Of a stretch of 64,000 nt of DNA, positions 27,403 to 37,414 are shown one piece after another. The stretch is from UBA7359 sp963976795. Its GTDB lineage: Bacteria > Pseudomonadota > Gammaproteobacteria > Eutrophobiales > Eutrophobiaceae. The notes below the pieces were generated by a model, which saw nothing but the letters and a program-made list of their open reading frames with translations, was not told the DNA's origin and made no database searches. The stretch is from NCBI GenBank assembly GCA_963976795.1, contig CAXBLT010000005.1:124001-188000 (forward strand), given 5' to 3'. Position 1 is the first letter of the stretch. Each line of letters begins with the position of its first letter. A program made the translations under genes and the position numbers.

Positions 27403-28382
27403 ACTGTACTAAATTTTATATCTTTCCCTGGTGAACCTGAATTCCATATCGCACCAAGCATAGCGATGCCATAAGCACCATGGTTTTTTGCAATTTCCAG
27501 ATCTGTAGGCACCATGCCACCTAACGCATATACCGGAAAATTAAAACCTTCGATAAGGCTACTAAAGTTTTTCCATCCAATCGCATTAGCTTTGGGATGG
27601 CTAGCTGTAAACAGAACTGGCGATAAAAATGCATAGTTAACGTTTATTTTAACCGCTCTAGTCAATTCTGCTTCATTGTGGCAAGAGGCACCTAATATAT
27701 ATTCTTCACTTATCGGTCTGTTCTCGTATCTCGCTAATTCATTAGAGTTAAGATGTATGCCGTCAACAGGGTACTTGTCAATATCTGTAGCTGAACCATT
27801 TAGTATTATTCTTGAGTCATACCTTCTTGCTACTTCACTTAATGTTTCCACAATTTTTTGAAACAACTTGTTTCTATCTATTTTTAGTCTTAATTGAAAA
27901 TTCTTTAAGCCCGAAGCAAAACAATCTTCCGTAACTGAATATAAATGTGAGTAATTTTCATATGACTCTTGACTAATAACATACATCGGATCCAACAAAA
28001 TAGACTGGATAATATATTTATTTGCATCAGGAAAATTATATTTATGAAGTTCATTTATACTTACCCAACAGAACTCCTGGTTTTCTCTACTTTCAGGTGT
28101 TCCGGACCATTCAGCGACTTTCCACACATCAAGCAAAACAGTTTTACACGTGTAAGCATGGCTAACCGATGTATATGCTTCTGCTTTGCTAACGGTTATT
28201 CCTAATTCTTCATATAACTCGCGCTTTAAAGCAACATCAACACTTTCCCCACATTCAACCTTACCACCTGGGAATTCCCAGTATCCTGCTAAGTGTTGGT
28301 TTTTTGAACGTTTTGAAATTAACACTTTATCCTTTGTTACGTTATATATAACACCAACAGCGACATGTGTTCTTTGGTTCAT
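27399..28382 (-). CDS. mutT: MutT Nudix hydrolase fused to a ThiE/TenI-like domain
   Basis: A 327-residue fusion. The N-terminal Nudix domain (1-135) has the motif GGKVECGESVDVALKRELYEELGI, as in 8-oxo-dGTP diphosphatase. The C-terminal half (140-327) follows the thiamine phosphate synthase fold, with DGIHLNSNEL, LGASCHNEAEL and YALGGM. The ThiE motif HLGQxD is altered (HLNSNE, no Asp), so thiamine phosphate synthesis is doubtful. This fusion between argJ/secA and yacG/zapD is frequent in gammaproteobacteria. It is 38 bp from argJ on the same strand. Confidence 0.92.
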   Translation of the reverse strand: MNQRTHVAVGVIYNVTKDKVLISKRSKNQHLAGYWEFPGGKVECGESVDVALKRELYEELGITVSKAEAYTSVSHAYTCKTVLLDVWKVAEWSGTPESRENQEFCWVSINELHKYNFPDANKYIIQSILLDPMYVISQESYENYSHLYSVTEDCFASGLKNFQLRLKIDRNKLFQKIVETLSEVARRYDSRIILNGSATDIDKYPVDGIHLNSNELARYENRPISEEYILGASCHNEAELTRAVKINVNYAFLSPVLFTASHPKANAIGWKNFSSLIEGFNFPVYALGGMVPTDLEIAKNHGAYGIAMLGAIWNSGSPGKDIKFSTV

Positions 28383-28420
28383 CAGAATCTACTTTTCAAT
28401 GGAGTTAGTAGCTTTGATTC

Positions 28421-29641
28421 TCAGGTTCTATATTCAGCATTAATGGTCACGTACTCATGAGATAGGTCTGTTGTCCATATTTCTTCCTGACACTTCCCTC
28501 TATTAAGATTTACTTTTAATGTAATTTCATCCTGAAGCATAATTACTTTTCCTTTCTCTTCTGTATAGCTAGATGATCGCTGTCCATTTTCAACAATACA
28601 TAGATGGTCTAGAAAAACTTCAATATTATTAATATCCAGATCTTTTATTCCTGAATTACCTATTGCCGATAATATTCGGCCCCAATTTGCATCTGATGCA
28701 GTAAATGCTGTCTTTACTAAAGGAGATTCAGCAATCTTGTAGGCAACATCAGTACATTCTGTGTCTTTCTTACCACCGGTAACCTTTATAGTTAAAAATT
28801 TTGTTGCACCTTCACCATCTCTAATGATCGCTTGAGCTAACTCACAAAATATATTTGTTAAAGCATTTTCCAACAATTTATATTCTTCACTGTTTTGACT
28901 AACAATACAGTCATTACTTGCTTTACACGTTGCAACTAAAACACACGAATCATTCGTAGATGTATCACCATCAACGGTAATTCGGTTAAAACTTTTATTG
29001 ACTGCATGCAATAATATCTTTTCAAGCATACCTTTTTCTATATTCGCATCTGTTGCTATATATGCCAACATAGTTGCCATATTAGGTCGTATCATTCCTG
29101 ACCCTTTTGCGATCCCTGTTATACTAATGATAGATTCACCAATGGATATTTTTCTAGACTTTGCTTTGGGAATAGTATCAGTCGTCATGATAGCTTTAGC
29201 CGCATCAACCCAGTTATCTGCAGATAAATTATCTAATAACTCAGGTAAGGCAGCATTTATTTTATCTACTGGCAGTTGCTCTCCGATCACGCCTGTCGAA
29301 AAAGGCAACACCTCGCCTTCTTTACATCTCGTTAAATTTGCTAGTTCTTTACAAGTACTGCTTGCATCCAATAAACCTTGCCGGCCTGTTCCTGCATTTG
29401 CATTACCCGCATTAATTAAACAGTACCGTGGGTTTAACTCAGCTAAGTGCTGTTTTGATATTTGTACGGGTGCAGCACAAAATAGATTCCTGGTAAATAC
29501 ACCGACGACATGACTGTCCTTAGAGAGTTCTATCAGAGCTAAATCTGTTCGTTTTGTTTGATATATATTTGCACTACAGCTCGACAATCGAATACCGGTT
29601 ATTGGCAAAATGGAAGTAGGGAACTTTAAACCAACAGACAT
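28421..29641 (-). CDS. argJ: ArgJ, ornithine acetyltransferase / N-acetylglutamate synthase
   Basis: A 406-residue enzyme that transfers the acetyl group from N-acetylornithine to glutamate, recycling acetyl in arginine synthesis. The self-cleavage site is in KGSGMIRPNMATMLAYI, where the Thr becomes the nucleophile of the beta chain. INAGNANAGTGRQG and DGEGATKF are further signatures. Length is standard. Whether it is bifunctional (also using acetyl-CoA) is not visible. It lies between secA and mutT on the same strand. Confidence 0.95.
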   Translation of the reverse strand: MSVGLKFPTSILPITGIRLSSCSANIYQTKRTDLALIELSKDSHVVGVFTRNLFCAAPVQISKQHLAELNPRYCLINAGNANAGTGRQGLLDASSTCKELANLTRCKEGEVLPFSTGVIGEQLPVDKINAALPELLDNLSADNWVDAAKAIMTTDTIPKAKSRKISIGESIISITGIAKGSGMIRPNMATMLAYIATDANIEKGMLEKILLHAVNKSFNRITVDGDTSTNDSCVLVATCKASNDCIVSQNSEEYKLLENALTNIFCELAQAIIRDGEGATKFLTIKVTGGKKDTECTDVAYKIAESPLVKTAFTASDANWGRILSAIGNSGIKDLDINNIEVFLDHLCIVENGQRSSSYTEEKGKVIMLQDEITLKVNLNRGKCQEEIWTTDLSHEYVTINAEYRT

Positions 29642-29690
29642 TATATGGAGTCTAAATATGAGTCGTTTAAATTAATAATATTCCTGTTTA

Positions 29691-32390
29691 TTAAGATAGT
29701 CTTCCGTGACATTGCTTGTACTTCTTTCCTGAACCACATGGGCACGGTTCATTGCGTCCAACTTTAGGCTTATTTCTGACAAATGGTTTTTCTGCAGTGC
29801 TTTCATTTCCCTGAGACTCATCATTTAAGCTATTAGGAACAGAAGGATGATTAAACTTCATATCCTGTTTTTTCTCTTTTTGCTCCGCAGCTTCTATATC
29901 TTCTTCAGTTCTAATATTAACTTTATAGAGAAAAACAACGACATCGTGTTTAATATTTTCAAGCATTTGTACAAACAAATCAAAAGCTTCACGTTTATAT
30001 TCTTGTTTTGGATTTTTAGCAGCAAAGCTTCTTAGATGTATACCTTGTCTAAGGTGATCCATATTTACAAGATGTTCTTTCCAATGCCGGTCTAACACGT
30101 CGAGCATAATCTGTTTTTCTATACGCCGCATTAAATCAGACGTTATAACTTTCTCTTTTTCTTCAACTACCTTTTCCATTGTTTCATGGAGTTTTTTTCG
30201 TAAAGTCTCTTCATATAGAGATTTATCTTGTTCCAGCCATGATTTAATATCTATAGATACATCAAACTCATTCTGAAGAGCATCTTCTAACCCACGAATA
30301 TCCCACATTTCATCCATACTGCCGTGAGGAATATATTCTTCAATTACGTTTTCGATAACTTCATATCGCATATCATTTACTTCTTCAGCGACTGTTTCAC
30401 CTTCAAGCAAATCATTCCGTTGTTGATAAATAACTTTTCTTTGATCATTCGCAACATCATCAAAATCAAGTAAGTTTTTGCGTATATCAAAATTATGGGC
30501 TTCAACTTTTCGTTGTGCGTTTTCTATTGCGCGAGAAACCAATTTTGATTCAATAGCTTCTCCATCTTCCATCCCGAGCTTTTGCATAATTGCAGAAACA
30601 CGTTCTGAAGCGAATATCCTCATTAGGTTATCTTCTAATGAGAGATAAAAACGACTAGAACCTGGATCACCTTGTCGCCCAGAGCGTCCACGAAGCTGGT
30701 TATCAATACGTCTTGACTCATGCCGTTCAGTGCCAATTATATGTAGCCCACCACTATCAAGTACTTGTTGGTGTCGGATATCCCACTTATTTTTCAGATC
30801 ATTTATTTGCTCTTGATCCGCATCGCCCAACTTTTTAATTTCAATTTCATGGTTTCCACCAAGAACAATATCAGTACCTCGACCTGCCATATTCGTTGCA
30901 ATAGTAACAATACCTGGGCTACCTGCCTGGGCAATAATTTCGGCTTCTTTTTGATGAAACTTTGCATTTAGAACCTGGTGTTTAATTTTTTCTTTATCAA
31001 GTAAATTCGACAAGTATTCAGAAACTTCTATAGATGCCGTACCTACGAGAACAGGTTGGCCATTAGCCTGGCATACTTTTACATCTTCGATAATTGAGTC
31101 ATATTTTTCTTTAGCGGTAAGAAAGATGACATCACTTTGATCATCTCTAATCATTGGCATATGGGTTGGTATAATAACAACTTCAAGTCCATATATAGTC
31201 TGAAACTCATAAGCCTCGGTATCTGCAGTACCTGTCATACCCGATAATTTTGAATATAATCGAAAATAATTTTGATATGTAATAGATGCTAGTGTCTGAT
31301 TTTCATTCTGGATTGTAACACCCTCTTTCGCTTCTATTGCCTGATGCAATCCTTCAGACCACCGTCGACCCTGCATTGTACGCCCAGTAAATTCATCAAC
31401 GATTACAACCTCATCATCTTTAACTATGTAATCAATATCATTTTGAAATAAGTGATGCGCTCTCAATGCGGCATTCAAATGGTGAAGAATACCGATATTA
31501 ACGGGGTCATATAAACCCTGCCCCTCAGCAATAATGCCACTCTCTATTAACAGATGCTCAATATGGTCATGTCCATCTTCAGTAAGGTATGCCTGCTTTG
31601 ATTTTTCATCTAAAGTAAAATCACCGGGGCCGTCTTCAATTTTTTGTGCAACTAACTTGGGTATTAACTTATTTATGGTTAGATACAAATCTGATTTATC
31701 ATCAACCATCCCGGAAATAATTAATGGTGTTCTGGCTTCGTCGATAAGTATTGAATCTACTTCATCTACAATAGCGAAATTCAAATCTTTTTGAACACGC
31801 CCTTCTTTGCTAAATGCCATGTTATCGCGTAGATAATCAAAACCGAATTCATTATTGGTTCCATAAGTAATATCGCATGCATACGCACTCTTCCTTTCTT
31901 CCATAGACAGTCCGGAAACGATAACCCCTGTACTTAAACCAAGAAAACTATAAATCTGCCCCATCCATTCAGCATCTCGTTTAGCTAGATAATCATTGAC
32001 TGTAATGACATGCACACCTAAACCCGATAGCGCATTCAGGCTAGCCGCCAATGTTGCGACTAACGTTTTACCTTCACCTGTACGCATTTCTGCAATATTG
32101 CCATTATGTAACACCATCCCACCGATCATTTGTACATCAAAGTGGCGCATATCCAATACGCGCCGACCGGCCTCTCTTACTAAAGCAAATGCTTCAGGCA
32201 AGATATCGTCTAAGCTTTCACCATTTTTGACTCGTTCTTTTAGTTGATTAGTCTTATCTGGAAAATCTGCATCGCTCAATAACCTTAAATCATCTTCAAG
32301 GACATTGATTTGCTTAACCTTCTTACTGAGTTTTTTGATTACCCGATCATTTCGGGTACCAAATATTTTTTTTGCCAAATCTATAATCAT
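29691..32390 (-). CDS. secA: SecA, preprotein translocase ATPase
   Basis: An 899-residue motor that pushes precursors through SecYEG. Walker A lies in MRTGEGKTLVATL near residue 105, and the DEAD-type block is DEVDSILIDEARTPLIISG. TNMAGRGTDIVLGG and IDNQLRGRSGRQGDPGSSRFYLS are the second helicase domain signatures. The C terminus ends in a zinc-binding SecB/lipid contact motif, CPCGSGKKYKQCHG. No secM-like leader gene is seen upstream; an M23 peptidase gene precedes it on the same strand. Confidence 0.98.
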   Translation of the reverse strand: MIIDLAKKIFGTRNDRVIKKLSKKVKQINVLEDDLRLLSDADFPDKTNQLKERVKNGESLDDILPEAFALVREAGRRVLDMRHFDVQMIGGMVLHNGNIAEMRTGEGKTLVATLAASLNALSGLGVHVITVNDYLAKRDAEWMGQIYSFLGLSTGVIVSGLSMEERKSAYACDITYGTNNEFGFDYLRDNMAFSKEGRVQKDLNFAIVDEVDSILIDEARTPLIISGMVDDKSDLYLTINKLIPKLVAQKIEDGPGDFTLDEKSKQAYLTEDGHDHIEHLLIESGIIAEGQGLYDPVNIGILHHLNAALRAHHLFQNDIDYIVKDDEVVIVDEFTGRTMQGRRWSEGLHQAIEAKEGVTIQNENQTLASITYQNYFRLYSKLSGMTGTADTEAYEFQTIYGLEVVIIPTHMPMIRDDQSDVIFLTAKEKYDSIIEDVKVCQANGQPVLVGTASIEVSEYLSNLLDKEKIKHQVLNAKFHQKEAEIIAQAGSPGIVTIATNMAGRGTDIVLGGNHEIEIKKLGDADQEQINDLKNKWDIRHQQVLDSGGLHIIGTERHESRRIDNQLRGRSGRQGDPGSSRFYLSLEDNLMRIFASERVSAIMQKLGMEDGEAIESKLVSRAIENAQRKVEAHNFDIRKNLLDFDDVANDQRKVIYQQRNDLLEGETVAEEVNDMRYEVIENVIEEYIPHGSMDEMWDIRGLEDALQNEFDVSIDIKSWLEQDKSLYEETLRKKLHETMEKVVEEKEKVITSDLMRRIEKQIMLDVLDRHWKEHLVNMDHLRQGIHLRSFAAKNPKQEYKREAFDLFVQMLENIKHDVVVFLYKVNIRTEEDIEAAEQKEKKQDMKFNHPSVPNSLNDESQGNESTAEKPFVRNKPKVGRNEPCPCGSGKKYKQCHGRLS

Positions 32391-32482
32391 TGCATTAGTC
32401 TTAATTTAAAATCGCGTGTGTATTACGATACTCTGGGAAAGATTGTTTATAATCTGATGTTAGCGGTAACCTAACGAGAAAC

Positions 32483-33415
32483 TTAGTTCAGTGAATTATA
32501 CTTTTTAGGATTTACAGCCTTACCATTATTAACCACTTCAAAATGCACATGTGTACCGGTTGATCTACCAGAAGATCCCATCAGACCAATCACCTGACCT
32601 TTGTCTACCTTTTGCCCGACAACAACAAGATTTTTTTTATTGTGTGCATATCGTGTTTGATAACCGTTGCCGTGATTGATCTCTACCATGTTTCCATAGC
32701 CATAGCGAACACCTGACCAAGTTACAATTCCAGAAGCAACGGCAAGTATTGGAGAACCTGATTTGCCTGCATAATCAATTCCACCATGGAATTCCATCTT
32801 TCCAGTCATTGGATCCGTTCGCATACCAAACAATGACGAAACCCACCCATCCATGGTAGGTCTTCCCGCAGGAATTGTCTGGCTCTGCAATGTTCTATCA
32901 ATCAACATTGATTCCATTGCTGCCAATTTTTCCGAACGGTCCTGAACTTTAGAGCTTAACTCCTCCAACGCACTCAAAAAGTCACTAACTTCCATCGAAC
33001 TAGTTTTTTTACTTGGTTTAGGACCACCTAAACCTGGTGTAGATTTAATATCAAAATCTATCTCATTGAGGTTTGCCATACTGGCTAAACGAGATCCAAG
33101 AGCATCAAGGCGCATGACATGAGCCTGAAGTTTACTTAATCTTGCCGCCAGAGCGTCAAGGTTTTTTGAAGCATTATCTTGTACTTGGTTCAACATTTTC
33201 TGCTGGACTTCCAGCTCTTGATTCCAGAGTGGCGCTGTTTGCGTATATAAATTTTTAATTGAGCCGCGTGTCAAATCCGACGCATACTGACTACCGGCAT
33301 GAAAAACCAATAAACCAGAGACTACACTTAACACAAGGCAAACGCACAGTGATGCTGGCCCTAGTGTAAGGGAAAGACTCTTCTTCCTCGTTTTTGATAT
33401 TAATAATAATTGCAT
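32483..33415 (-). CDS. M23-family peptidoglycan endopeptidase-like membrane protein
   Basis: About 310 residues. One N-terminal membrane segment (near residues 20-45) is followed by a periplasmic coiled-coil region and a C-terminal LytM/M23 domain. The zinc-site motifs are FHGGIDYAG and THVHFEV, with the middle HNKKNLVV block, so it is probably catalytic rather than EnvC-like. The frame is open up to 33514, but MQLLLISKTRKK at 33415 gives a normal membrane anchor and avoids overlapping the divergent gene at 33456. Its place between lpxC and secA is common in gammaproteobacteria. Confidence 0.88.
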   Translation of the reverse strand: MQLLLISKTRKKSLSLTLGPASLCVCLVLSVVSGLLVFHAGSQYASDLTRGSIKNLYTQTAPLWNQELEVQQKMLNQVQDNASKNLDALAARLSKLQAHVMRLDALGSRLASMANLNEIDFDIKSTPGLGGPKPSKKTSSMEVSDFLSALEELSSKVQDRSEKLAAMESMLIDRTLQSQTIPAGRPTMDGWVSSLFGMRTDPMTGKMEFHGGIDYAGKSGSPILAVASGIVTWSGVRYGYGNMVEINHGNGYQTRYAHNKKNLVVVGQKVDKGQVIGLMGSSGRSTGTHVHFEVVNNGKAVNPKKYNSLN

Positions 33416-33455
33416 ATATATTGAGTCGAATTTAAATATATAATCGTACATAACT

Positions 33456-33914
33456 ATGAACACTGATGACAAAAATAAAACGCTGCCGATCAGTAGTTTA
33501 TTAAATGGCGACAATTGTTCATTTGCTGCTTTGTATAAAAAAGCACACTCTATTCAGGAAATAGATCGTAATTTAAAGAAACTACTCGATCCATCCTTAA
33601 AAGATAAATTTGAACTAGCTAATATAAACGCTGATGCCGCCATTTTACTAGTTAGCTCTTCCGCCTGGGCAACCCGGCTTCGTTATAATATTCCAGCTAT
33701 CCTTAATGCTTTTAATAAGCAGCTAAACTTCACTTCTATTAAAACTGTCAGAATTAAGATTAAAAAATCAGTATTCGAAAATTCTGCTGTAATTAAAAAA
33801 CCAATTTATTTGTCGAATTATTCAGCACAGTTTCTTAACGATGTAGCCAATACTTTTAGCGATCCCGAACTGGGCAACTGTTTTTTAAATATTTCTAAAA
33901 ACCGCCTTAAATAA
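33456..33914 (+). CDS. DciA-like (DUF721) protein
   Basis: A 152-residue protein with the DUF721/DciA core: SSAWATRLRYNIPAILNAFN followed by a basic strand (IKTVRIKIKK). DciA is the ancestral loader of the DnaB helicase. The gene lies on the opposite strand from all its neighbours, between the M23 peptidase and lpxC, as is usual for this family. Its stop is two bases from the lpxC stop, so the two genes converge. Assignment as DciA rests on motif and context. Confidence 0.8.
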   Translation: MNTDDKNKTLPISSLLNGDNCSFAALYKKAHSIQEIDRNLKKLLDPSLKDKFELANINADAAILLVSSSAWATRLRYNIPAILNAFNKQLNFTSIKTVRIKIKKSVFENSAVIKKPIYLSNYSAQFLNDVANTFSDPELGNCFLNISKNRLK

Positions 33915-33916
33915 AA

Positions 33917-34828
33917 TTAATTTACAGGCATTGCCTGCATAAAAGAAATCGGTGCTTTATGTTCATCTTCAAAGGTAACTAGTTCCCAAGAATCCTCATT
34001 CGCTAACAATTCTCGTAACAATGCATTATTGAGCGCATGCCCTGATTTATATCCTTGAAACGATCCAATCAGACTATGTCCTAATAAGTACAAATCACCT
34101 ATTGCATCTAATATTTTATGTTTCACGCATTCGTCTTCATATCTTAGACCGTCTTCATTCAGGATCCGATAATCATCAACAACAACGGCGTTATCAAGGC
34201 TGCCACCTAATGCCAGATTATTCTCACGCAATAATTCAACATCACGCATAAAACCAAAGGTGCGGGCGCGACTAACCTCCTTAACAAATGAGGTTGTAGA
34301 AAAATCAATTTCTGCCTGACAATTTTTGTCGTTGAATACGGGGTGATCAAACTCAATTGTAAAACCTACTTTAAACCCGTCAAAAGGCTCAAACATAGCC
34401 CATTTCCCTTCACTCTCAACACGAATCTTTTGCTTTATTTTCAAGAATTTTTTTGCCGTATTTTGTTCTTCCACACCGGCAGACTGTATTAAAAATACGA
34501 ATGGACCAGCACTGCCATCCATTATTGGAACCTCATCAGCGCTAAGATCGATATAGGCATTATCAATGCCGAAACCAGCCAAAGCAGACAGTAAATGCTC
34601 AACCGTTGAAATTCGAACATTATCTTTGACTAAAGTGGTGGAAAGACTGGTATCTCCGACAAATTCCGGGTTGGCGGGAATTTCAATTGCTGGATCCATA
34701 TCGACACGCCGGAAATTAATACCCGAATTTACAGGAGCCGGTCTCAAGGTCAAAAATACTTTTTTACCCGTGTGTAGACCTACTCCGGTAGCCCGAATGA
34801 CGTTCTTTAATGTCCGTTGCCTTATCAT
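33917..34828 (-). CDS. lpxC: LpxC, UDP-3-O-acyl-N-acetylglucosamine deacetylase
   Basis: A 303-residue zinc amidase that commits UDP-acyl-GlcNAc to lipid A. Zinc and catalytic residues are in STVEHLLSALAG (His78) and KHKILDAIGDLYLLG (HKxxD). The N-terminal RTLKNVIRATGVGLHTGKKV is the family start. It is downstream of ftsZ as in E. coli, but a GC-rich hairpin lies between them. Confidence 0.97.
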   Translation of the reverse strand: MIRQRTLKNVIRATGVGLHTGKKVFLTLRPAPVNSGINFRRVDMDPAIEIPANPEFVGDTSLSTTLVKDNVRISTVEHLLSALAGFGIDNAYIDLSADEVPIMDGSAGPFVFLIQSAGVEEQNTAKKFLKIKQKIRVESEGKWAMFEPFDGFKVGFTIEFDHPVFNDKNCQAEIDFSTTSFVKEVSRARTFGFMRDVELLRENNLALGGSLDNAVVVDDYRILNEDGLRYEDECVKHKILDAIGDLYLLGHSLIGSFQGYKSGHALNNALLRELLANEDSWELVTFEDEHKAPISFMQAMPVN

Positions 34829-34920
34829 CTTAGCTTTATTCTAAACTTACTCTCTCATTGGAGCTATTATTCTTATGTACTTGTTTTATAGGCAATTATA
34901 GTGCCAGCAAGGAAAACTGA

Positions 34921-34942
34921 CCCGGAATTCCCCAATTCCGGG
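34921..34942 (-). terminator. Hairpin between ftsZ and lpxC, likely terminator or attenuator
   Basis: CCCGGAATT and AATTCCGGG form a perfect 9-bp stem with a 4-base loop. On the minus strand it is followed by TCAGTTTTCC. It starts 28 bases after the ftsZ stop. The T tract is short and offset, so partial termination is more likely than a full block. Confidence 0.55.
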
Positions 34943-34969
34943 GTCTACTATACCACGTACGTACGAGAT

Positions 34970-36106
34970 TTAGTCTGCTTGTCTCCTCAAAAATGCCGGG
35001 ATATCAAGGTAATCCGCATCTCCTGACACCGCCTCTTCCTCTGCCTCGGGGACCTGGTTTCGCATCACTGTTGGGCGTTCGAAGTCCTTGTAATCAACAC
35101 TTATTGCCTCATTTTGGACCAATTTTATACGAGATGCATCTTCTTTGACTATATTTCCAAGTCCTGTGGCGACGATAGTGACTCGAATGTCACCTGACAT
35201 CTCAGGATCAATAACAGTTCCAACAACAACTGTTGCATTATCAGAAGCGAATTCCTTGACCGTTCTGCCTACTTCATCAAACTCACCAATAGAAAGATCC
35301 ATGCCTGCGGTGATGTTAACCAGAATACCCCGCGCACCAGATAGATTAACATCTTCTAGTAAAGGGCTAGATATTGCTGCCTCAGCTGCGACTTTTGCAC
35401 GCTCTTCACCTTGTGCCTTTCCAGAACCCATCATAGCCATACCCATCTCAGACATTACTGTTCTAACATCAGCAAAATCCACATTGATCAGACCAGGACA
35501 CGTTATTAATTCAGCAATACCCTGTACAGCACCTAACAACACATCGTTCGCCGCACCAAAAGCGTTTAACAAACTGACATCTCGACCAAGCACACTCAGT
35601 AATTTTTCATTTGGTATTGTAATCAATGAATCAACAAACTGGCTTAATTCAATAATACCTTCTTCTGCAATTGCAGCACGTTTTTTACCTTCAAACGCAA
35701 ATGGCCGCGTCACAACTGCCACTGTCAAGATACCCATTTCTTTTGCCACCTGAGCGACTATTGGCGCTGCACCAGTACCAGTACCGCCACCCATGCCCGC
35801 AGTAATAAATACCATATCAGAGCCTTCGAGAACATCCATCAGACGATCACGATCTTCTAATGCTGCTTGCCGTCCAACTTCTGGATCAGCGCCCGCTCCC
35901 AGTCCTTTGGTCATATTTGTACCTAGTTGCAAAACAGTTTTTGCATTTGAATTTCTAAGCGCTTGTGAATCAGTATTCGCACAAATAAATTCAACACCTT
36001 CAATATTAGCACCCAGCATATGCTGTAACGCATTGCCACCACCACCACCGACACCTATTACTTTAATAATAGCCGCCTGATTAGTTGCATCGACTAATTC
36101 AAACAT
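34970..36106 (-). CDS. ftsZ: FtsZ, cell division GTPase
   Basis: A 378-residue tubulin homologue that builds the Z ring. The GTP-binding loop GMGGGTGTGAAP is near residue 105, and the T7 loop NVDFADVRTVM is intact. The C-terminal conserved peptide DYLDIPAFLRRQAD would bind FtsA and ZipA. It follows ftsA by 33 bases. Its own partners ZapD and FtsA are in this window. Confidence 0.98.
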   Translation of the reverse strand: MFELVDATNQAAIIKVIGVGGGGGNALQHMLGANIEGVEFICANTDSQALRNSNAKTVLQLGTNMTKGLGAGADPEVGRQAALEDRDRLMDVLEGSDMVFITAGMGGGTGTGAAPIVAQVAKEMGILTVAVVTRPFAFEGKKRAAIAEEGIIELSQFVDSLITIPNEKLLSVLGRDVSLLNAFGAANDVLLGAVQGIAELITCPGLINVDFADVRTVMSEMGMAMMGSGKAQGEERAKVAAEAAISSPLLEDVNLSGARGILVNITAGMDLSIGEFDEVGRTVKEFASDNATVVVGTVIDPEMSGDIRVTIVATGLGNIVKEDASRIKLVQNEAISVDYKDFERPTVMRNQVPEAEEEAVSGDADYLDIPAFLRRQAD

Positions 36107-36139
36107 CTTGTAACCTCCTACATTGCATATAATTATTAA

Positions 36140-37375
36140 TTAAAAATTACCCTGAAACCAACTTTTCATTCTTTCAAAAATACCTTTAACACCATCATTG
36201 ATATGAATCTGCGTATTACCTTCTTGACTTTGTCGCTTTCCAAAAATAAGTAAGCCTACTCCCGTTGCATAAATTGGACTTTTAACAACATCAGACAAAC
36301 CTGAAACATACTGTGGAATACCAATGCGAACCGGCATATGAAATATTTCTTCAGCCAGCTCAATAACACCTTCCATTTTTGAACTGCCTCCTGTCAGAAC
36401 AATCCCGGCTGCGATCAAACTTTCATAACCACTACGTCTTAATTCAGCCTGTACTAAGGTAAATAATTCTTCGTATCGAGGTTGTACAACCTCAGCTAAA
36501 GTTTGTCTCGCTAATCGACGTGAAGGACGGTCACCAACACTCGGTACCTCAATGCTCTCGTCATGATTAGCTAATTGTGTAAGCGCACAAGCGTATTGCA
36601 CTTTTATGTCTTCCGCATGTTGTGTCGGGGTGCGTAATGCAACAGCAATATCATTCGTAACCTGATCACCTGCTATGGGAATGACAGCAGTATGATGAAT
36701 TGCTCCATCAGTAAACACAGCTATATCAGTCGTGCCACCACCTATATCAATCATGCAAACCCCAAGATCTTTTTCATCTTCGGTCAGAACTGAATAACTT
36801 GAAGCCAATTGCTCTAAAATAATGTCATCTACTTCCAGTCCACAACGACGCACACACTTCACTATATTCTGTGCAGCGCTAACAGCACCTGTCACCATAT
36901 GTACTTTTGCTTCAAGCCGAACTCCAGACATACCGATAGGCTCTTTAACACCTTCCTGATTATCGATGATGAATTCCTGTGGCAAGATATGAAGAATTTT
37001 TTGATCTGCGGGTATTGCAACAGCCTTTGCCGCATCTATAACCCTATCAACATCACCATAGGTAACTTCATTATCTCGAATTGCAACAATGCCATGTGAA
37101 TTCAAACTCCGTATATGGCTTCCAGCGATACCCGTATAAACCGAATGAATTTCACAACCGGCCATTAGTTCGGCTTCTTCAATCGCTCGTTGTATTGAAT
37201 GAACTGTTGATTCAATGTTGACGACCACACCTTTCTTTAAACCGCGTGATTGGTTTGATCCAATGCCGATTATTTCAATCTCATCATCAATTGAAATTTC
37301 ACCAACAATGGCAACAACCTTGGATGTACCTATATCTAATCCAACAATTAGATTTTTATCCGCTTTTTTAACCAT
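36140..37375 (-). CDS. ftsA: FtsA, actin-like cell division protein
   Basis: A 411-residue actin-fold ATPase that tethers FtsZ to the membrane. NLIVGLDIGTSKVVAIVGE is the phosphate-1 motif, VCMIDIGGGTTDIAVF phosphate 2 and GIVLTGGSSKMEGV the adenosine motif. The C terminus ends in a short amphipathic helix (GIFERMKSWFQGNF). It lies between ftsQ and ftsZ. Confidence 0.97.
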   Translation of the reverse strand: MVKKADKNLIVGLDIGTSKVVAIVGEISIDDEIEIIGIGSNQSRGLKKGVVVNIESTVHSIQRAIEEAELMAGCEIHSVYTGIAGSHIRSLNSHGIVAIRDNEVTYGDVDRVIDAAKAVAIPADQKILHILPQEFIIDNQEGVKEPIGMSGVRLEAKVHMVTGAVSAAQNIVKCVRRCGLEVDDIILEQLASSYSVLTEDEKDLGVCMIDIGGGTTDIAVFTDGAIHHTAVIPIAGDQVTNDIAVALRTPTQHAEDIKVQYACALTQLANHDESIEVPSVGDRPSRRLARQTLAEVVQPRYEELFTLVQAELRRSGYESLIAAGIVLTGGSSKMEGVIELAEEIFHMPVRIGIPQYVSGLSDVVKSPIYATGVGLLIFGKRQSQEGNTQIHINDGVKGIFERMKSWFQGNF

Positions 37376-37414
37376 ATTTAATCCGCCTGATATTATCTTG
37401 CAGAGTGATTGATA

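Noticed and set aside
35145..35753. 202-codon plus-strand ORF opposite ftsZ
   Set aside because: ftsZ on the other strand is intact and fully conserved; the antisense product is low-complexity (Ser/Thr/Ile/Pro).
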